Counted from the first letter of the stretch, positions 20,267 through 30,130 are shown. The stretch is 64,000 bases of DNA from Fidelibacterota bacterium (GCA_019654715.1 BPEH01000004.1:25047-89046); one strand, 5' to 3'. The notes: generated by a model not told the origin, from the letters alone. Translations and numbers: made by a program.

Positions 20267-20818
20267 TTATTTTTTAGTGCTTAAAATATAAAAAACACGC
20301 AAATAATCCAATAAACTGAGGAATAAAAGAGCCGTAGCAATATAAATCAAGAATGGAACAAAACTAAATAAAGATTCAATCTTTATTACATATATTCCAA
20401 GCCCAAGAGTAAGAAATCCAACACCCCATTTTCCAACTATATTGGATCCATATACTGAGTCAGCTCTTGGAAGGAAAGTCATGGATAAGATAAGAAGTAA
20501 AAATTGTCTACAAAAATAAAAGATACAGAACCAAGGATCTATAAGATCTTCAAAATATAATACAACCGAAAACGTAAACAGGATTAATCCATCAGCTATA
20601 GGGTCAAGAAGTTTGCCTAAATCAGAAATTTGATTGAGACGTCTTGCTAAAAAACCATCTAGAAAATCTGTTAGAATAACAACTCCTAATAATACATAAA
20701 GATAAATCATACAATCAAAATAATAGGACATAACCAATGGAACAATTAGGACAAGCCTAAGAATAGTAATTAAGTTAGGAATAAGAAAAATATCGCTAGA
20801 TTTAAAAAGTTTACCCAT
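20267..20818 (-). CDS. pgsA: CDP-alcohol phosphatidyltransferase, PgsA-like
   Basis: A 183-residue membrane enzyme with the CDP-alcohol phosphotransferase signature: D-x2-DG-x2-AR then G-x3-D-x3-D, read here as DFLDGFLARR and GKLLDPIADG. It most likely makes phosphatidylglycerol phosphate from CDP-diacylglycerol and glycerol 3-phosphate. Several hydrophobic helices follow. It overlaps the Kdo transferase gene by 8 bases, so it lies in the envelope lipid operon. Phosphatidylserine synthase is a less likely alternative because of the overall length and layout. Confidence 0.85.
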   Translation of the reverse strand: MGKLFKSSDIFLIPNLITILRLVLIVPLVMSYYFDCMIYLYVLLGVVILTDFLDGFLARRLNQISDLGKLLDPIADGLILFTFSVVLYFEDLIDPWFCIFYFCRQFLLLILSMTFLPRADSVYGSNIVGKWGVGFLTLGLGIYVIKIESLFSFVPFLIYIATALLFLSLLDYLRVFYILSTKK

Positions 20819-22085
20819 CTAGTATCTCTGATATTAATTTTTTAGTTGATCCGAGATTGTTATCAATAACATTTTTTGATGCATCGCTCGCAGACAAATA
20901 AAAATCTCTGTCTAAGAGCTTATTAAATGTATGCATTAATTCTTCAGATGAACTTACCTCAAACGCGGCTGATTTATTTAATAACTGGCTTGCTTCTAGA
21001 AAATTTGAATTCGAATGATTTGGACCAAAAATAACAGGATTACCAGCAACCGCTGGTTCCATAATATTATGAATTCCATTCTTTGAAAATCCTCCGCCAA
21101 CATAAGCAATATATGCTTGCCAATATAATTTATATAGAATCCCAACTGTATTGATGATAATAATGCTTGCTTCAATATTTCTTAGATCCATATATGTATC
21201 AACAATCTTATAGGATAAATTATTTTCCTCTACTTGGTCTATATAATAATTAGTTATGCTATCTGATAATTCATGTGGAACAAGAACAATTTTTGAAGAT
21301 TCATTATTTTTTAATAAATCAAATATTGTTGGAAATAAAATTGAATGGTCTTCTGGCCATAGGCTTGCAAATAAAAACAATTTTTTTTGGATTCTCTTAT
21401 CATAAGAAAGCTTGATATCAACTCCTTGCGATTTATTACTAGCTACGTCAAAACGAGGATTTCCCATAGCCACAAATTTCTTATCATTAATAATTTTTCT
21501 AAGATTACTTAAATCCCTTGTAGAAACAGTAAAAATTTGATCAATTGATTGATAAGTAGATTTATATAAGCTTCTTCCCAGAAGAGACAGTTTAAAGCTA
21601 TTAGAATGAATTCTTAGCGATATTAGCATAGTTTTGATGTTCAATAATTGAGATATAAAAACAGTATTTGGCCAAACATCATAAGATGCAAAAATTAATT
21701 TTGAAGGTTGAACAATCTTTAAAGACCTATACAAAGATAAAAAGAAATCAAACGGCAGATAAATCTTACAATCAATATTTTCATTATGGACATTATTAAA
21801 TCCAGATGGAGAAAAGAAAGATACAATAACCCCTTTATTTTTATCTCTTTTTATTTCTTCAATTATAGATTGAATTTGCTGGAATTCTCCATGAGATGAG
21901 ACATGAAACCAATAAATTTCTGAGAAAGAAGTATTATTTTTAAAATCAGCTAATTTTTTTCTAGTTTTCAATCTACCGATAAAACCATCTCTAATTTTCT
22001 TATTAAATGGAATGAGTAGAATAGTCAGAATAAAGAATAAGGGATAAAGAATTAGATTATATAATATAAACCAAAACAATCTCAT
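20811..22085 (-). CDS. waaA: 3-deoxy-D-manno-octulosonic acid (Kdo) transferase
   Basis: A 424-residue GT30-type enzyme. It has an N-terminal membrane anchor, FHVSSHGEFQQIQSII (acceptor site with the conserved Glu), FASYDVWPNTVF, MGNPRFDV, LFASLWPEDHS (donor domain), and GGGFSKNGIHNIMEPAVAGNPVIFGP. It adds Kdo from CMP-Kdo to lipid IVA, starting the LPS inner core. It overlaps the heptosyltransferase by 4 bases and pgsA by 8, which places it in an LPS core operon. Conservation is clear but the sequence is diverged from enterobacterial WaaA. Confidence 0.9.
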   Translation of the reverse strand: MRLFWFILYNLILYPLFFILTILLIPFNKKIRDGFIGRLKTRKKLADFKNNTSFSEIYWFHVSSHGEFQQIQSIIEEIKRDKNKGVIVSFFSPSGFNNVHNENIDCKIYLPFDFFLSLYRSLKIVQPSKLIFASYDVWPNTVFISQLLNIKTMLISLRIHSNSFKLSLLGRSLYKSTYQSIDQIFTVSTRDLSNLRKIINDKKFVAMGNPRFDVASNKSQGVDIKLSYDKRIQKKLFLFASLWPEDHSILFPTIFDLLKNNESSKIVLVPHELSDSITNYYIDQVEENNLSYKIVDTYMDLRNIEASIIIINTVGILYKLYWQAYIAYVGGGFSKNGIHNIMEPAVAGNPVIFGPNHSNSNFLEASQLLNKSAAFEVSSSEELMHTFNKLLDRDFYLSASDASKNVIDNNLGSTKKLISEILDG

Positions 22086-23083
22086 GATTTTACAACCTGA
22101 TTTAAGTTATTAAAGACAACATTGCTATCAATTGTTGACAAGCAATATTGTTCTTTTCTATAACACTTTCTACTACCATTCTGAGAGCATGGCCTACACC
22201 ATAAACTATCGTTTTCTACAATTCTAGAATTATTCAAAACAACATTTGCGCCAGTTTCCTTTGATGTAGGTCCTAAAATCATTGTAACAGGAGTGTCAAG
22301 TGCTTCAGAAATATGCAATAAGCCTGTATCACTACCTATGGTATGATTGGATAGCTTGAGAATTGACATTGCCATTCTTAATGTTGTTTCACCTTTAAGA
22401 TTAATAATCCTATCATGTGTTGAAAGCTGATCACAGATGATATCTTTTTTGGACCCAAGAATAACAACTTTAAATGAAAATGTATTCAGAATTCTATCAA
22501 TTAAATCATTATAATTTTTAACAGACCATTGCTTTTGTTCCCATGCAGCACCAGGAACAATTGTAATAAATTTCTCATTAACACCATTGCTAGATAAATA
22601 TTGTTTTGTTTTTTCTATCTCACTATTAGAGACGCTTAACTTAGTTTTTGGCAAATTTTTAGTCATATCTAGTAAAGAATGATACATTTTAATGTGTGAA
22701 AAATCTTTTTTGAAAAAATTTTGATATGTATAGAATAGTAGCCATCTTTTTAAACGTGGTTTTCGAATCTGTTTAAAAGAAGAGACTTTAAAGAAAAATG
22801 ATAAAAGTTTTGTTCTAAAGACATTATGTATGTCATATACAGCATCATAATTCTTATGCTTTAGTGCTTTGCCAACAGAAATAAGGCCATTAATCCCAGA
22901 TTGCTTATCATAAGTAATAATATTATCAATTAAAGGATGATGGTGAACAATATCAGAGAATTCTTCCTTGATAAGAAAGTCAATTTGTGAATTAGGAAAT
23001 TTATTCTTTACTGACTCAATAAATGACGTTGATAAAACAATATCCCCAATTGAACTCATTCTGATAATAAGAATTTTTTTCAT
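22082..23083 (-). CDS. ADP-heptose:LPS heptosyltransferase (GT9)
   Basis: A 333-residue GT9 enzyme. The N-terminus is KKILIIRMSSIGDIVLSTSF, with the glycine and acidic residues of the acceptor domain. The donor domain contains PGAAWEQKQWS and GSDTGLLHISEALDTP, the ADP-heptose loop, and ILGPTSKETGAN. It would attach heptose to Kdo or the first heptose, but sequence alone does not separate WaaC from WaaF. It overlaps waaA by 4 bases (ATGA-type) and shares TAATG with tatC. Confidence 0.88.
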   Translation of the reverse strand: MKKILIIRMSSIGDIVLSTSFIESVKNKFPNSQIDFLIKEEFSDIVHHHPLIDNIITYDKQSGINGLISVGKALKHKNYDAVYDIHNVFRTKLLSFFFKVSSFKQIRKPRLKRWLLFYTYQNFFKKDFSHIKMYHSLLDMTKNLPKTKLSVSNSEIEKTKQYLSSNGVNEKFITIVPGAAWEQKQWSVKNYNDLIDRILNTFSFKVVILGSKKDIICDQLSTHDRIINLKGETTLRMAMSILKLSNHTIGSDTGLLHISEALDTPVTMILGPTSKETGANVVLNNSRIVENDSLWCRPCSQNGSRKCYRKEQYCLSTIDSNVVFNNLNQVVKS

Positions 23084-23806
23084 TACTCTTCTTGATTAAA
23101 TAACCTATTCGCAAACCAGGAAATGAAAATACTAATCTCATATAGAATAACCATTGGAATAGACATAATTATTAAGCTTATAGGATCTGGAGGAGTAATA
23201 ATAGCCGACAATACAACAGTAATCATAATTGCTTCTCTTCTATATTGTCTTAAAAAATCAGGAGTGACAATACCAATGGATGAGAAAAGGAATGAAACAA
23301 CTGGTAATTCAAAAATTACACCTGAACCAATAATTAATGCTAAAACAAAACTAAAATATCTATGAATATCAAAGTTATTATCAATATTTTCAGTTACCAT
23401 CCCTGCAAAAAAATTTAAAGAATATGGAAGAATTACCATATAAGCAAAGATACCTCCTATAATAAAACATAGAAAAGCTGTTATTATAAGAGGAAGCAAT
23501 ATTTTTTGTTCTTTGTCATAGAGTCCTGGAGAAACAAATTTCCAGATTTGAACAGTTATGACTGGAATGGACAAAATTACTCCTCCAATAAGAGCAAGAT
23601 TCCATTTTAACATGAACATCCTTGAGGAGTAAGTGTCTGCAAATTGATTCCTCTATTATCAGCAGGATTGTAAGAATATAAACTAAATAATCTGCAAAAT
23701 TAAAAGTAAGAATAGCCATTACTAAGATTGAAGCTAGAGATTTTAGTATTCTCCATCTTAATTCCTCAAGATGGTTAATAAGACTCATATCTTTGGAATT
23801 ATTCAT
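23083..23806 (-). CDS. tatC: Sec-independent translocase TatC, at least two frameshifts
   Basis: TatC is the twin-arginine signal receptor of the Tat translocon, about 241 residues here. The start MNNSKDMSLINHLEELRWRI contains the HLEELRWR signature. The membrane part then reads IWKFVSPGLYDKE, FAYMVILPYSLNFF and RRYREAI-like RQYRREAIMITVVLSAIITPPDP, with six helices expected. The stretch 23620-23700 carries NPADNRGINLQTLTPQG in shifted frames, joining MFMLKWNLALIGG after one missing A. No tatA/B is in the window. The ATG overlaps the repaired meaB stop as TAATG. Confidence 0.9.
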
Positions 23807-24745
23807 TATAAATCTTTTATTTTATCAACCATATCATAAGGTGATTCAAGTTTAGCGTCTTTTGATTCATTTTCTTAAGAAATTTCTTTCTCTTCTCTGT
23901 CCAAAAACCTTCAATAATATCATTTTCGATAATATTCTTTACTCTTCTAGAAAAACGTAACATCTGACGAGATTTTACACTTTCATTCTTTTTTATTGAA
24001 CTATAAAATTTAATTAATGCATTTGCAAATCCTTCAACTCCATCACCAGTTTTACAACGGGTTTTTAAAAAATTGGGGATTTGAGAAGCATCTTTCTTTG
24101 TTGATGAGATAATATTCTTTATTGATCGTACCATTAAGTTTGCATCTTCTCTATCATATTTATTCACAACAAATATATCTGCTAATTCTAATATGCCTGC
24201 TTTCAATAATTGAATTTCATCTCCTGATTCCGGAACAAATACTAATGCAGTCAAATCTGTAATCTCAGAAACGCTATATTCTGATTGTCCAACTCCAACT
24301 GTTTCAATAAAGACAATATCTTTGCCCTAAAGGCAAGAATATCAGAAAAATCTTCAGCAAGCTCCGTAATGCCCCCTAATTCAGCACGTGAACCCATACT
24401 TCTAACAAATACATCTTTATCATCAATCGCATTCTTTATTCGTACACGATCACCCAAAAATGATCCACCTGTAATTGGACTAGAAGGATCAATTGCAATA
24501 ACACCGACAGATAATTTATTATCTCTCAATATAGGAATAAGCATATTCATTAATGAGCTTTTACCAGATCCAGGTGGACCTGTGATACCTATTTTTATAG
24601 CATTAAGAGAATCTTTAAAAATGTGTTTAGATATCTCACGTCTAGAAAATTTTCCGGTCTCAATTCCAGTCATAAGTTCTGAAATTGATATAAAATCATT
24701 TTTCTTTGCCTTTTCTAATATTTTCTCTAAGGTTTTTAAAGCCAC
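23806..24745 (-). CDS. meaB: MeaB/ArgK-type G3E GTPase, two frameshifts
   Basis: A GTPase chaperone of methylmalonyl-CoA mutase, about 313 residues after repair. It has Walker A GITGPPGSGKSS, the switch region DPSSPITGGSFLGDR, FVRSMGSRAELGG, and NKYD for guanine recognition. A shift near 24325 hides DIVFIETVGVGQSEYSVSE. A second shift at AAGAAAAT near 23870 would otherwise give an odd hydrophobic tail. The repaired end ESKDAKLESPYDMVDKIKDL stops at 23806-23808, exactly overlapping the tatC ATG. No mutase gene is in the window. The gene faces rpsT across an 80-base divergent gap. Confidence 0.9.
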
Positions 24746-24798
24746 CTACTAATTTAAGTTGTACAATTTTTAAAACAATAATCAAAACTAGAAATTTA

Positions 24799-24827
24799 TT
24801 GACATCGATTTCGGAATAAGATAAGTT
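24799..24827 (+). promoter_or_regulatory. Candidate sigma-70 promoter for rpsT
   Basis: TTGACA (24799-24804) is a perfect -35 match. Seventeen bases later comes TAAGTT (24822-24827), a fair -10. The rpsT ATG at 24841 lies 13 bases further on, giving a very short leader. A ribosomal protein gene is expected to have a strong promoter, which fits. Sequence inference only. Confidence 0.5.
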
Positions 24828-24840
24828 GCTTACGCAATTT

Positions 24841-25098
24841 ATGGATAGACATAAACAACAAATAAAACGCGATAGACAAGATTTAAAACGTAGAGAAATT
24901 AATTCTCAAAATAAATCTAGAATGAGGACATTAATTAAAAGTGTTCTTTCTGAAAAAGATGCCAATAAAGCAAAAGATCTATATGGAAGTGCTGTATCTT
25001 TTATAGACAAAATGGCTAGCAAAAATCTAATTCATAAAAACAATGCTGCTAGACAAAAATCAAAAATTACTAATCACTTAAATTCTTTAAGTAAATAA
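24841..25098 (+). CDS. rpsT: 30S ribosomal protein S20
   Basis: A small basic protein of 85 residues starting MDRHKQQIKRDRQDLKRR. The core RMRTLIKSVL and the diagnostic LIHKNNAARQKSKITNHLNSL match S20, which binds 16S rRNA and helps assemble the 30S subunit. The ATG at 24841 is chosen; a TTG at 24826 would add five residues (LTQF..) with no support and would overlap the likely promoter. The stop TAA abuts the convergent guaB stop (TAATTA). Confidence 0.93.
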   Translation: MDRHKQQIKRDRQDLKRREINSQNKSRMRTLIKSVLSEKDANKAKDLYGSAVSFIDKMASKNLIHKNNAARQKSKITNHLNSLSK

Positions 25099-26568
25099 TT
25101 ATTTATTACTACGGCCTTGATAATTTGGCGCTTCTTTAATAATGCTCACTTCATGCGGATGATTTTCTTTCACACCTGCAGAAGAAATTTGTATAAATTT
25201 TTTGTTCTTATGGAATAACTTAAGATTCTTAGCACCACAATACCCCATGGATGATTTTAAACCACCAATCAATTGAAAAATTGTATTTTTGACAGGACCT
25301 CTAAAAGGTACCATGCCTTCGATTCCTTCTGGGACAAGTTTTAACTCATCTTTTTCTTGCTGAAAGTACCTATCTCCTCCACCTTCTTTCATTGCAGCCA
25401 ATGAACCCATACCTCGGTAAGATTTATATCTTCTTCCTTCGTAAACAATAGTTTCACCAGGACTTTCATCCATTCCTGCCAGCACACCACCTAACATGAC
25501 AACATTTGCGCCTGCTGCTAATGATTTCGCAATATCACCGCTAAATCTTATTCCACCATCTGCCACAATTGGAACATTATGCTTCTTTGCAGCTTCTACA
25601 CAGTCAATAATAGCAGATAATTGGGGAACACCAACACCTGAAACAATTCTTGTTGTACAACTCGAACCAGCACCAATACCAACTTTAACACAATCAGCAC
25701 CAGCCTTGATTAAATCGATTGTTGCTTCAGCGGTTGCTACATTACCAGCTATAATTTCTAGCTTAGGAAATTTCTTTTTAATCTTTTTTACCAAATCTAA
25801 AACATACACCGAATGACCATGTGCAGTATCAACTACAACTGCATCAATTCCAACTTTGACAAGGGCAGATATTCTTTCGCTCCAGTCCTCTCTAACACTT
25901 ACTGCAGCTGCAACACATAGTCTTCCCTTTTTATCCTTGGAGGAATGAGGAAATTCTTCTTTTTTCGTAATATCTTTTACAGTAATAAGACCGGCTAAAT
26001 TCTTTTTACTATCAACAACCAACAAACGCTCAATACGATGTTTTTGTAAAATTGATTTTGCTTGTTCGTTCGTTGTATCTGGCTTAACAGTAACAAGATT
26101 TTTAGAAGTCATTCGATCTTTTACTAACACATCTAAATCTTGTTCAAACCTAATATCTCTTCTTGTAATTATTCCAACCAATTTGTTATTTGAAAGAACT
26201 GGTAATCCACCAATAGAGTATTGCTCCATTAGTTGTTTTGCGTCTCGAATCGATTTATTTTTATCCAACGTAATTGGATTAGTAATCATACCGCTTTCAT
26301 AACGCTTCACCTTATCAACCATCAATGCTTGTTCTTCAATGGTTAGATTTTTATGTATGACCCCAATACCTCCTTGCCTAGCAAGAGCAATGGCCATCTT
26401 TGACTCAGTCACAGTATCCATTGCTGCACTCATAACTGGAATATTTAACTTAATATTTTTTGTTAAAAATGTGGAACAATCAACTTCTTTTGGAAGCACA
26501 GATGATTTTTGAGGTACTAATAGTACATCATCAAACGTTAGAGTTTTTTTAATAGTGTTTTTAGCCAT
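25099..26568 (-). CDS. guaB: Inosine-5'-monophosphate dehydrogenase
   Basis: IMPDH converts IMP to XMP with NAD+, the committed step to GMP. The 489-residue protein has LTFDDVLLVP near the start, two CBS domains in the middle (about 95-205), the catalytic loop GIGAGSSCTTR with Cys304, VADGGIRFSGD (phosphate site) and the flap YRGMGSLAAM. ATG 26568 (MAKNTIKK) is preferred over an in-frame ATG 18 bases upstream (MRSEFH). The gene is intact. It has its own upstream region of about 100 bases with a plausible promoter. It converges on rpsT with no bases between stops and no terminator. Confidence 0.96.
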   Translation of the reverse strand: MAKNTIKKTLTFDDVLLVPQKSSVLPKEVDCSTFLTKNIKLNIPVMSAAMDTVTESKMAIALARQGGIGVIHKNLTIEEQALMVDKVKRYESGMITNPITLDKNKSIRDAKQLMEQYSIGGLPVLSNNKLVGIITRRDIRFEQDLDVLVKDRMTSKNLVTVKPDTTNEQAKSILQKHRIERLLVVDSKKNLAGLITVKDITKKEEFPHSSKDKKGRLCVAAAVSVREDWSERISALVKVGIDAVVVDTAHGHSVYVLDLVKKIKKKFPKLEIIAGNVATAEATIDLIKAGADCVKVGIGAGSSCTTRIVSGVGVPQLSAIIDCVEAAKKHNVPIVADGGIRFSGDIAKSLAAGANVVMLGGVLAGMDESPGETIVYEGRRYKSYRGMGSLAAMKEGGGDRYFQQEKDELKLVPEGIEGMVPFRGPVKNTIFQLIGGLKSSMGYCGAKNLKLFHKNKKFIQISSAGVKENHPHEVSIIKEAPNYQGRSNK

Positions 26569-26617
26569 GTGAAACTCCGAGCGCAAGATGTCGAATAGTT
26601 AGTAAAAATAACTTTTT

Positions 26618-26644
26618 AGAATAAAAAGTTTTTGTTGTGGTCAA
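26618..26644 (-). promoter_or_regulatory. Candidate promoter for guaB
   Basis: Read on the minus strand, TTGACC (26644-26639) and TATTCT (26623-26618) are separated by 15 bases, about 50 bases before the guaB ATG. The spacing is short for sigma-70, so this is tentative. The surrounding 26569-26688 gap holds no gene, and no purine riboswitch fold was recognised. Confidence 0.35.
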
Positions 26645-26688
26645 CATTGGACAATTTAACAAAAAAGATAAAAAAATCCATCAGATTA

Positions 26689-27447
26689 TTAATTGCTATC
26701 GAATTTTAACCAATTATATTTCTCGTTCGATGTAAAATAATAATAAGAGTGAAAGAATAAGAAATATCCAAGACCAATTAATCCGAACCATAATTCTTTT
26801 GTAAATAAAAATATAAATAGAATTAATAGCAGATATTTTTGGGCATAATGAAGATATTGTTCCGACTTTGCTATTAATGCAACCACTAACAATGGCAAAT
26901 AAACCATTGTAGCAGTAGATACAATAGGTTCATCTTGGCGTAAGGATAGAATGAGAGCTACAATAGTTAATAGAATAGATATAATCTTAATTTGCATACT
27001 ACTTGAACGATATAATAAATATAATACTAAGATTAATAATGCCAATGGAAACATCATTCTACCAAATATCATTACATCAATAAGTGAATAAATTGATAAA
27101 AATAATAAAAAATTGGTTTGAGAATCCATTTTGACAATTCGGAATAAACCAAAAGATTCAAATCTTTTCATTAGCCAAAGAAGGACTATAGAATGAATAA
27201 GAATATTAAAAACACCAATCAAATCTTCTCTAATCATTGAAAATAAATAATCTCTATTTAAATCAATCTCCATAAATCGATAAACTGCTATATCATAAGA
27301 TTTGATTAAGTAATGTTGGAAAGCAAACATTATCCACATTGGAAAAAATATTTCAAAACGATTCAGTGAATCTGTATCAATTTTTTTAAATAAGTTACGA
27401 AGTAATTGATATTGATTTGATTCGACTGGAAAAATTCTTTTAAGCAT
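26689..27447 (-). CDS. Polytopic membrane protein of unknown function
   Basis: A 252-residue protein with about seven or eight hydrophobic helices and few charged loops; I do not recognise the family. A soluble N-terminal stretch of about 35 residues (LKRIFPVESNQYQLL) precedes the first helix, and a short hydrophilic tail ends it. It overlaps the Na+-coupled transporter gene by 8 bases, so it is translated from the same transcript and may act with that transporter. It is the last gene of the alaS-to-here operon. Confidence 0.6.
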   Translation of the reverse strand: MLKRIFPVESNQYQLLRNLFKKIDTDSLNRFEIFFPMWIMFAFQHYLIKSYDIAVYRFMEIDLNRDYLFSMIREDLIGVFNILIHSIVLLWLMKRFESFGLFRIVKMDSQTNFLLFLSIYSLIDVMIFGRMMFPLALLILVLYLLYRSSSMQIKIISILLTIVALILSLRQDEPIVSTATMVYLPLLVVALIAKSEQYLHYAQKYLLLILFIFLFTKELWFGLIGLGYFLFFHSYYYFTSNEKYNWLKFDSN

Positions 27448-28906
27448 CTAGAACTTCTTCTACAGGAGCAACTTCCTGTTCAACCGGCATTTCTTCTTTA
27501 GGTGGATCTGTTTTTAATCCTTCTGAAATGGCATAAAGTAAAACAAGAATGATTAGAACCGGACTTAAGAATTTTATTAAAACCCCAAAAATTGATTTAT
27601 TTGACGATGATCTAAGGATTGAATTACTAAAATAAACTGATTGGGAATCTCCTTTTAATAGTTTTTTGACAACCTCATCAATACCCCAAACATATCCTGC
27701 AAAAACAGCAATAAAGAATCCACCAAGAGGCAACAATAGATTAGAAGCAAGAAAATCTGCTACATCAAAGAAAGTAAATCCTTTGTCTTGAACAAAAAGT
27801 TTTACGTCTTCAAGTGCATTAAAAGATAATGCACATGGAATGGCAGCACAATAAACTAATATACTCATAATCAAAGTTGCTTTTTTTCTAGAATATTTAA
27901 ACTCATCTACAAGATAAGCAACACTAACTTCTAAAATGGAAATTGCAGAAGTAATTGCTGCTATTGTTAACAGTACGAAAAAGGAAATTCCAAAAAAGTA
28001 TGCTCCGGGGAGCTTTGCAAGCGATGTCGTTAAGACGTTAAATATTAATCCAGGACCTCCAGCAGGTTCACCGCCAGCTGAAAATACAACGGTGAAGATA
28101 GCTACGCCTGCTAAAATAGCAATGAATGTGTCAAGAAATACTATGATGTAAGACGCATTGACAATATCATCTTTATTAGACAAATAACTTCCGTAAGTCA
28201 TCATAGCACCCATACCTAGACTTAATGTAAAAAAAGCATGTCCAAGTGCTTTTAGAAAAGTTTCTCCATTAACCGCTGACCAATCTGGGTTAAATAGAAA
28301 TGATACTCCTTCGTTTGCACCATCTAGCATTAAACCTTGAGCTGCTAAAATGATTAAAATTAACAACAAAGTTGGCATTAAGAATTTACTTGCTTTCTCT
28401 AGTCCAGATTTGACACCCAATAGTATGATACCAACTACCATGAGAAAGAATGCTGTATGATATCCTATTATCCATTTAACATTACTAACACTTTCTCCAA
28501 AGAACTTCTCAGAAATCTCAAGAGTTTCGAAGGCAGAAAAAGTTCCTTTGAATGCTTCTACGGTATATCCTAAAGACCATCCTCCAACAACACTATAAAA
28601 AGATAAAATTGTAAAGCTAGCTAATACCCCTAATGCACCCGCATATTTCCAAATTGAAGATTTACCTGCTATAGATTTAAATGCTCCAACAGGATTTTTC
28701 TGTGTTTCTCTACCTAATAATATTTCAACATTAAGTATTGGTAATCCAATAGCCACAATACAAATAAGATAAATAAACAAAAAGGCTGCTCCGCCATTTT
28801 CTCCTGCGATATAAGGGAATTTCCAGATATTACCTAATCCAACAGCTGAACCAGCAGCAGCTAATATAAAACCTGTTCTTGAACCCCATTGTTCTCTATT
28901 GTTCAT
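27440..28906 (-). CDS. Sodium-dependent transporter, neurotransmitter:sodium symporter (NSS) family
   Basis: A LeuT-fold symporter of about 488 residues. It starts NNREQWGSRTGFILAAAGSAVGLGNIWKFPY, whose AAAGSAVGLGN and GNIWKFPY form the Na+ and substrate sites of helix 1. GGAAFLFIY and later helices follow to about twelve in all. Substrates in the family are amino acids or related amines; the one here is not predictable. The tail is acidic and proline-rich (PPKEEMPVEQE). ATG 28906 is chosen because an in-frame ATG at 28960 adds a basic segment inside the upstream gene. It overlaps the DUF5683 gene by 11 bases. Confidence 0.9.
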   Translation of the reverse strand: MNNREQWGSRTGFILAAAGSAVGLGNIWKFPYIAGENGGAAFLFIYLICIVAIGLPILNVEILLGRETQKNPVGAFKSIAGKSSIWKYAGALGVLASFTILSFYSVVGGWSLGYTVEAFKGTFSAFETLEISEKFFGESVSNVKWIIGYHTAFFLMVVGIILLGVKSGLEKASKFLMPTLLLILIILAAQGLMLDGANEGVSFLFNPDWSAVNGETFLKALGHAFFTLSLGMGAMMTYGSYLSNKDDIVNASYIIVFLDTFIAILAGVAIFTVVFSAGGEPAGGPGLIFNVLTTSLAKLPGAYFFGISFFVLLTIAAITSAISILEVSVAYLVDEFKYSRKKATLIMSILVYCAAIPCALSFNALEDVKLFVQDKGFTFFDVADFLASNLLLPLGGFFIAVFAGYVWGIDEVVKKLLKGDSQSVYFSNSILRSSSNKSIFGVLIKFLSPVLIILVLLYAISEGLKTDPPKEEMPVEQEVAPVEEVLDA

Positions 28907-29330
28907 CGCTATCTTCTTCCGTTGTTGGATCATTCTCTTCGACAATCCTGTCAAAGTCATCTAAATGCGCTTCAACAACCGCATCTAGAATCCCATAAAA
29001 ATACAAACCTATAGCAATCCATGCAAATCGATTTCTTTCTCGTAAATAATAATTGCGAGAATGTTTATCTGATTCTTCATAATTGCTATACTTTTCTCTA
29101 TTCTCATTAAAGCTCCATAAAGCCAATATTTCCCCAGCTATTAATACATACCCTTTTATATTTTGATCATTATATATCTGACCAGCACCAGGAAAAATTA
29201 AAGAACGTTTCATCGCAGTTCTTGGATCTTTTAATTGCTCACTTTCAGAACGAAAATCCATTTTCTCTTGAGGAAATACAACCGAACTAATAAAACAAAC
29301 AAAAATTAATGTTCTAATTACCCTAGACAT
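28896..29330 (-). CDS. DUF5683-like exported/membrane protein
   Basis: A 144-residue protein with a signal sequence (MSRVIRTLIFVCFISSVVF), then RSLIFPGAGQIYNDQNIKGY, the block typical of DUF5683/TM2-like proteins of Bacteroidota. Two hydrophobic segments follow, ending in an acidic tail. Function is unknown. It overlaps RidA by 13 bases upstream and the NSS transporter by 11 downstream. Confidence 0.65.
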   Translation of the reverse strand: MSRVIRTLIFVCFISSVVFPQEKMDFRSESEQLKDPRTAMKRSLIFPGAGQIYNDQNIKGYVLIAGEILALWSFNENREKYSNYEESDKHSRNYYLRERNRFAWIAIGLYFYGILDAVVEAHLDDFDRIVEENDPTTEEDSDEQ

Positions 29331-29689
29331 TCAATTTCTACCCTAGCACCCATTGGCAAAGCTGAAACTTGAATCGTTGAACGTGACGGATATTCGCTTT
29401 TTATTCTTTTCTCAATCTCGCTATTAATTAAAGGAGTATAACTTAAATCAGTAACAAAAACGGTGAATTTTTTAACATCGTTTAAGTCTTTATTGTTATC
29501 CGATAAAACAGCTTCAATATTATCAAATACTTGAACAATCTCATCTTCGATAGTAGCATTATTCAACTTTACTGGATCAGAATTGGGATCAATTGGAATT
29601 TGGCCAGCTGTAACCCAACCACTATCCCTACTCAAATGCCTAAACATTGAATATGGTCCAACAGGTTTTGGTGCTTTTAATTTATTCAT
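29318..29689 (-). CDS. RidA/YjgF family enamine/imine deaminase
   Basis: A 123-residue Rid protein. It has VTAGQIPIDP, the RSTIQVSALP segment with the conserved Arg that binds the substrate carboxylate, and GARVEIECLG at the C-terminus. Rid proteins hydrolyse reactive enamines such as 2-aminoacrylate made by PLP enzymes such as threonine or serine dehydratase. Such a dehydratase ends the window, but over 30 kb away. The protein is cytoplasmic. It lies 12 bases after the PPC-domain gene in the alaS operon. Confidence 0.88.
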   Translation of the reverse strand: MNKLKAPKPVGPYSMFRHLSRDSGWVTAGQIPIDPNSDPVKLNNATIEDEIVQVFDNIEAVLSDNNKDLNDVKKFTVFVTDLSYTPLINSEIEKRIKSEYPSRSTIQVSALPMGARVEIECLG

Positions 29690-29701
29690 TACTATATCCT
29701 T

Positions 29702-30130
29702 TTAAAGTTTGCATAAATTTAATGTAGCTAATCCTATATTATCATCAATTTCTCTATAAGTTTTCTGATTAAAACTATGTAATATGAATTCTCCGACTGC
29801 TCCTACTTTCATCTCAAAAAGATGTCCTCCAAATACCTGCATATTATGATCTCCAATGGCAATATGAGCATGAATAAATGGTTGATTATCTTTTAATGCT
29901 ATATTGCCTTGAAATGAAATTAATTCATGCATATCATCAAATAATTTATGGTGATATTTTTTTGCTTTAATATCATATATACCCATATCAATGTTTTTAA
30001 CAGCTCCTATACCAGAAATTTGACCAGAATGTATATTATGATCGATACAAAAATTTGTAAGTGTATCCATCACTTTTTCTTCTTTTTCTACATATACCAT
30101 ATATGAATTATCAATTTGTTGAAATTCCAT
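29702..30130 (-). CDS. PPC (DUF296) domain protein
   Basis: A 142-residue single-domain protein. It has SGQISGIGAVKNIDMGIYD and then HAHIAIGDHNMQVFGGHLF, the conserved histidine cluster and GGHL motif of the PPC/DUF296 fold, plus VGEFIL. The prokaryotic members are stand-alone trimers, some metal-binding, and their role is not established. In plants the domain is joined to AT-hook DNA-binding motifs, which are absent here. It shares TAATG with the end of alaS. Confidence 0.82.
   Translation of the reverse strand: MEFQQIDNSYMVYVEKEEKVMDTLTNFCIDHNIHSGQISGIGAVKNIDMGIYDIKAKKYHHKLFDDMHELISFQGNIALKDNQPFIHAHIAIGDHNMQVFGGHLFEMKVGAVGEFILHSFNQKTYREIDDNIGLATLNLCKL

Noticed and set aside
26569..26688. 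Purine riboswitch upstream of guaB
   Set aside because: The region is short and AT-rich, and no conserved riboswitch core or paired stems could be identified.
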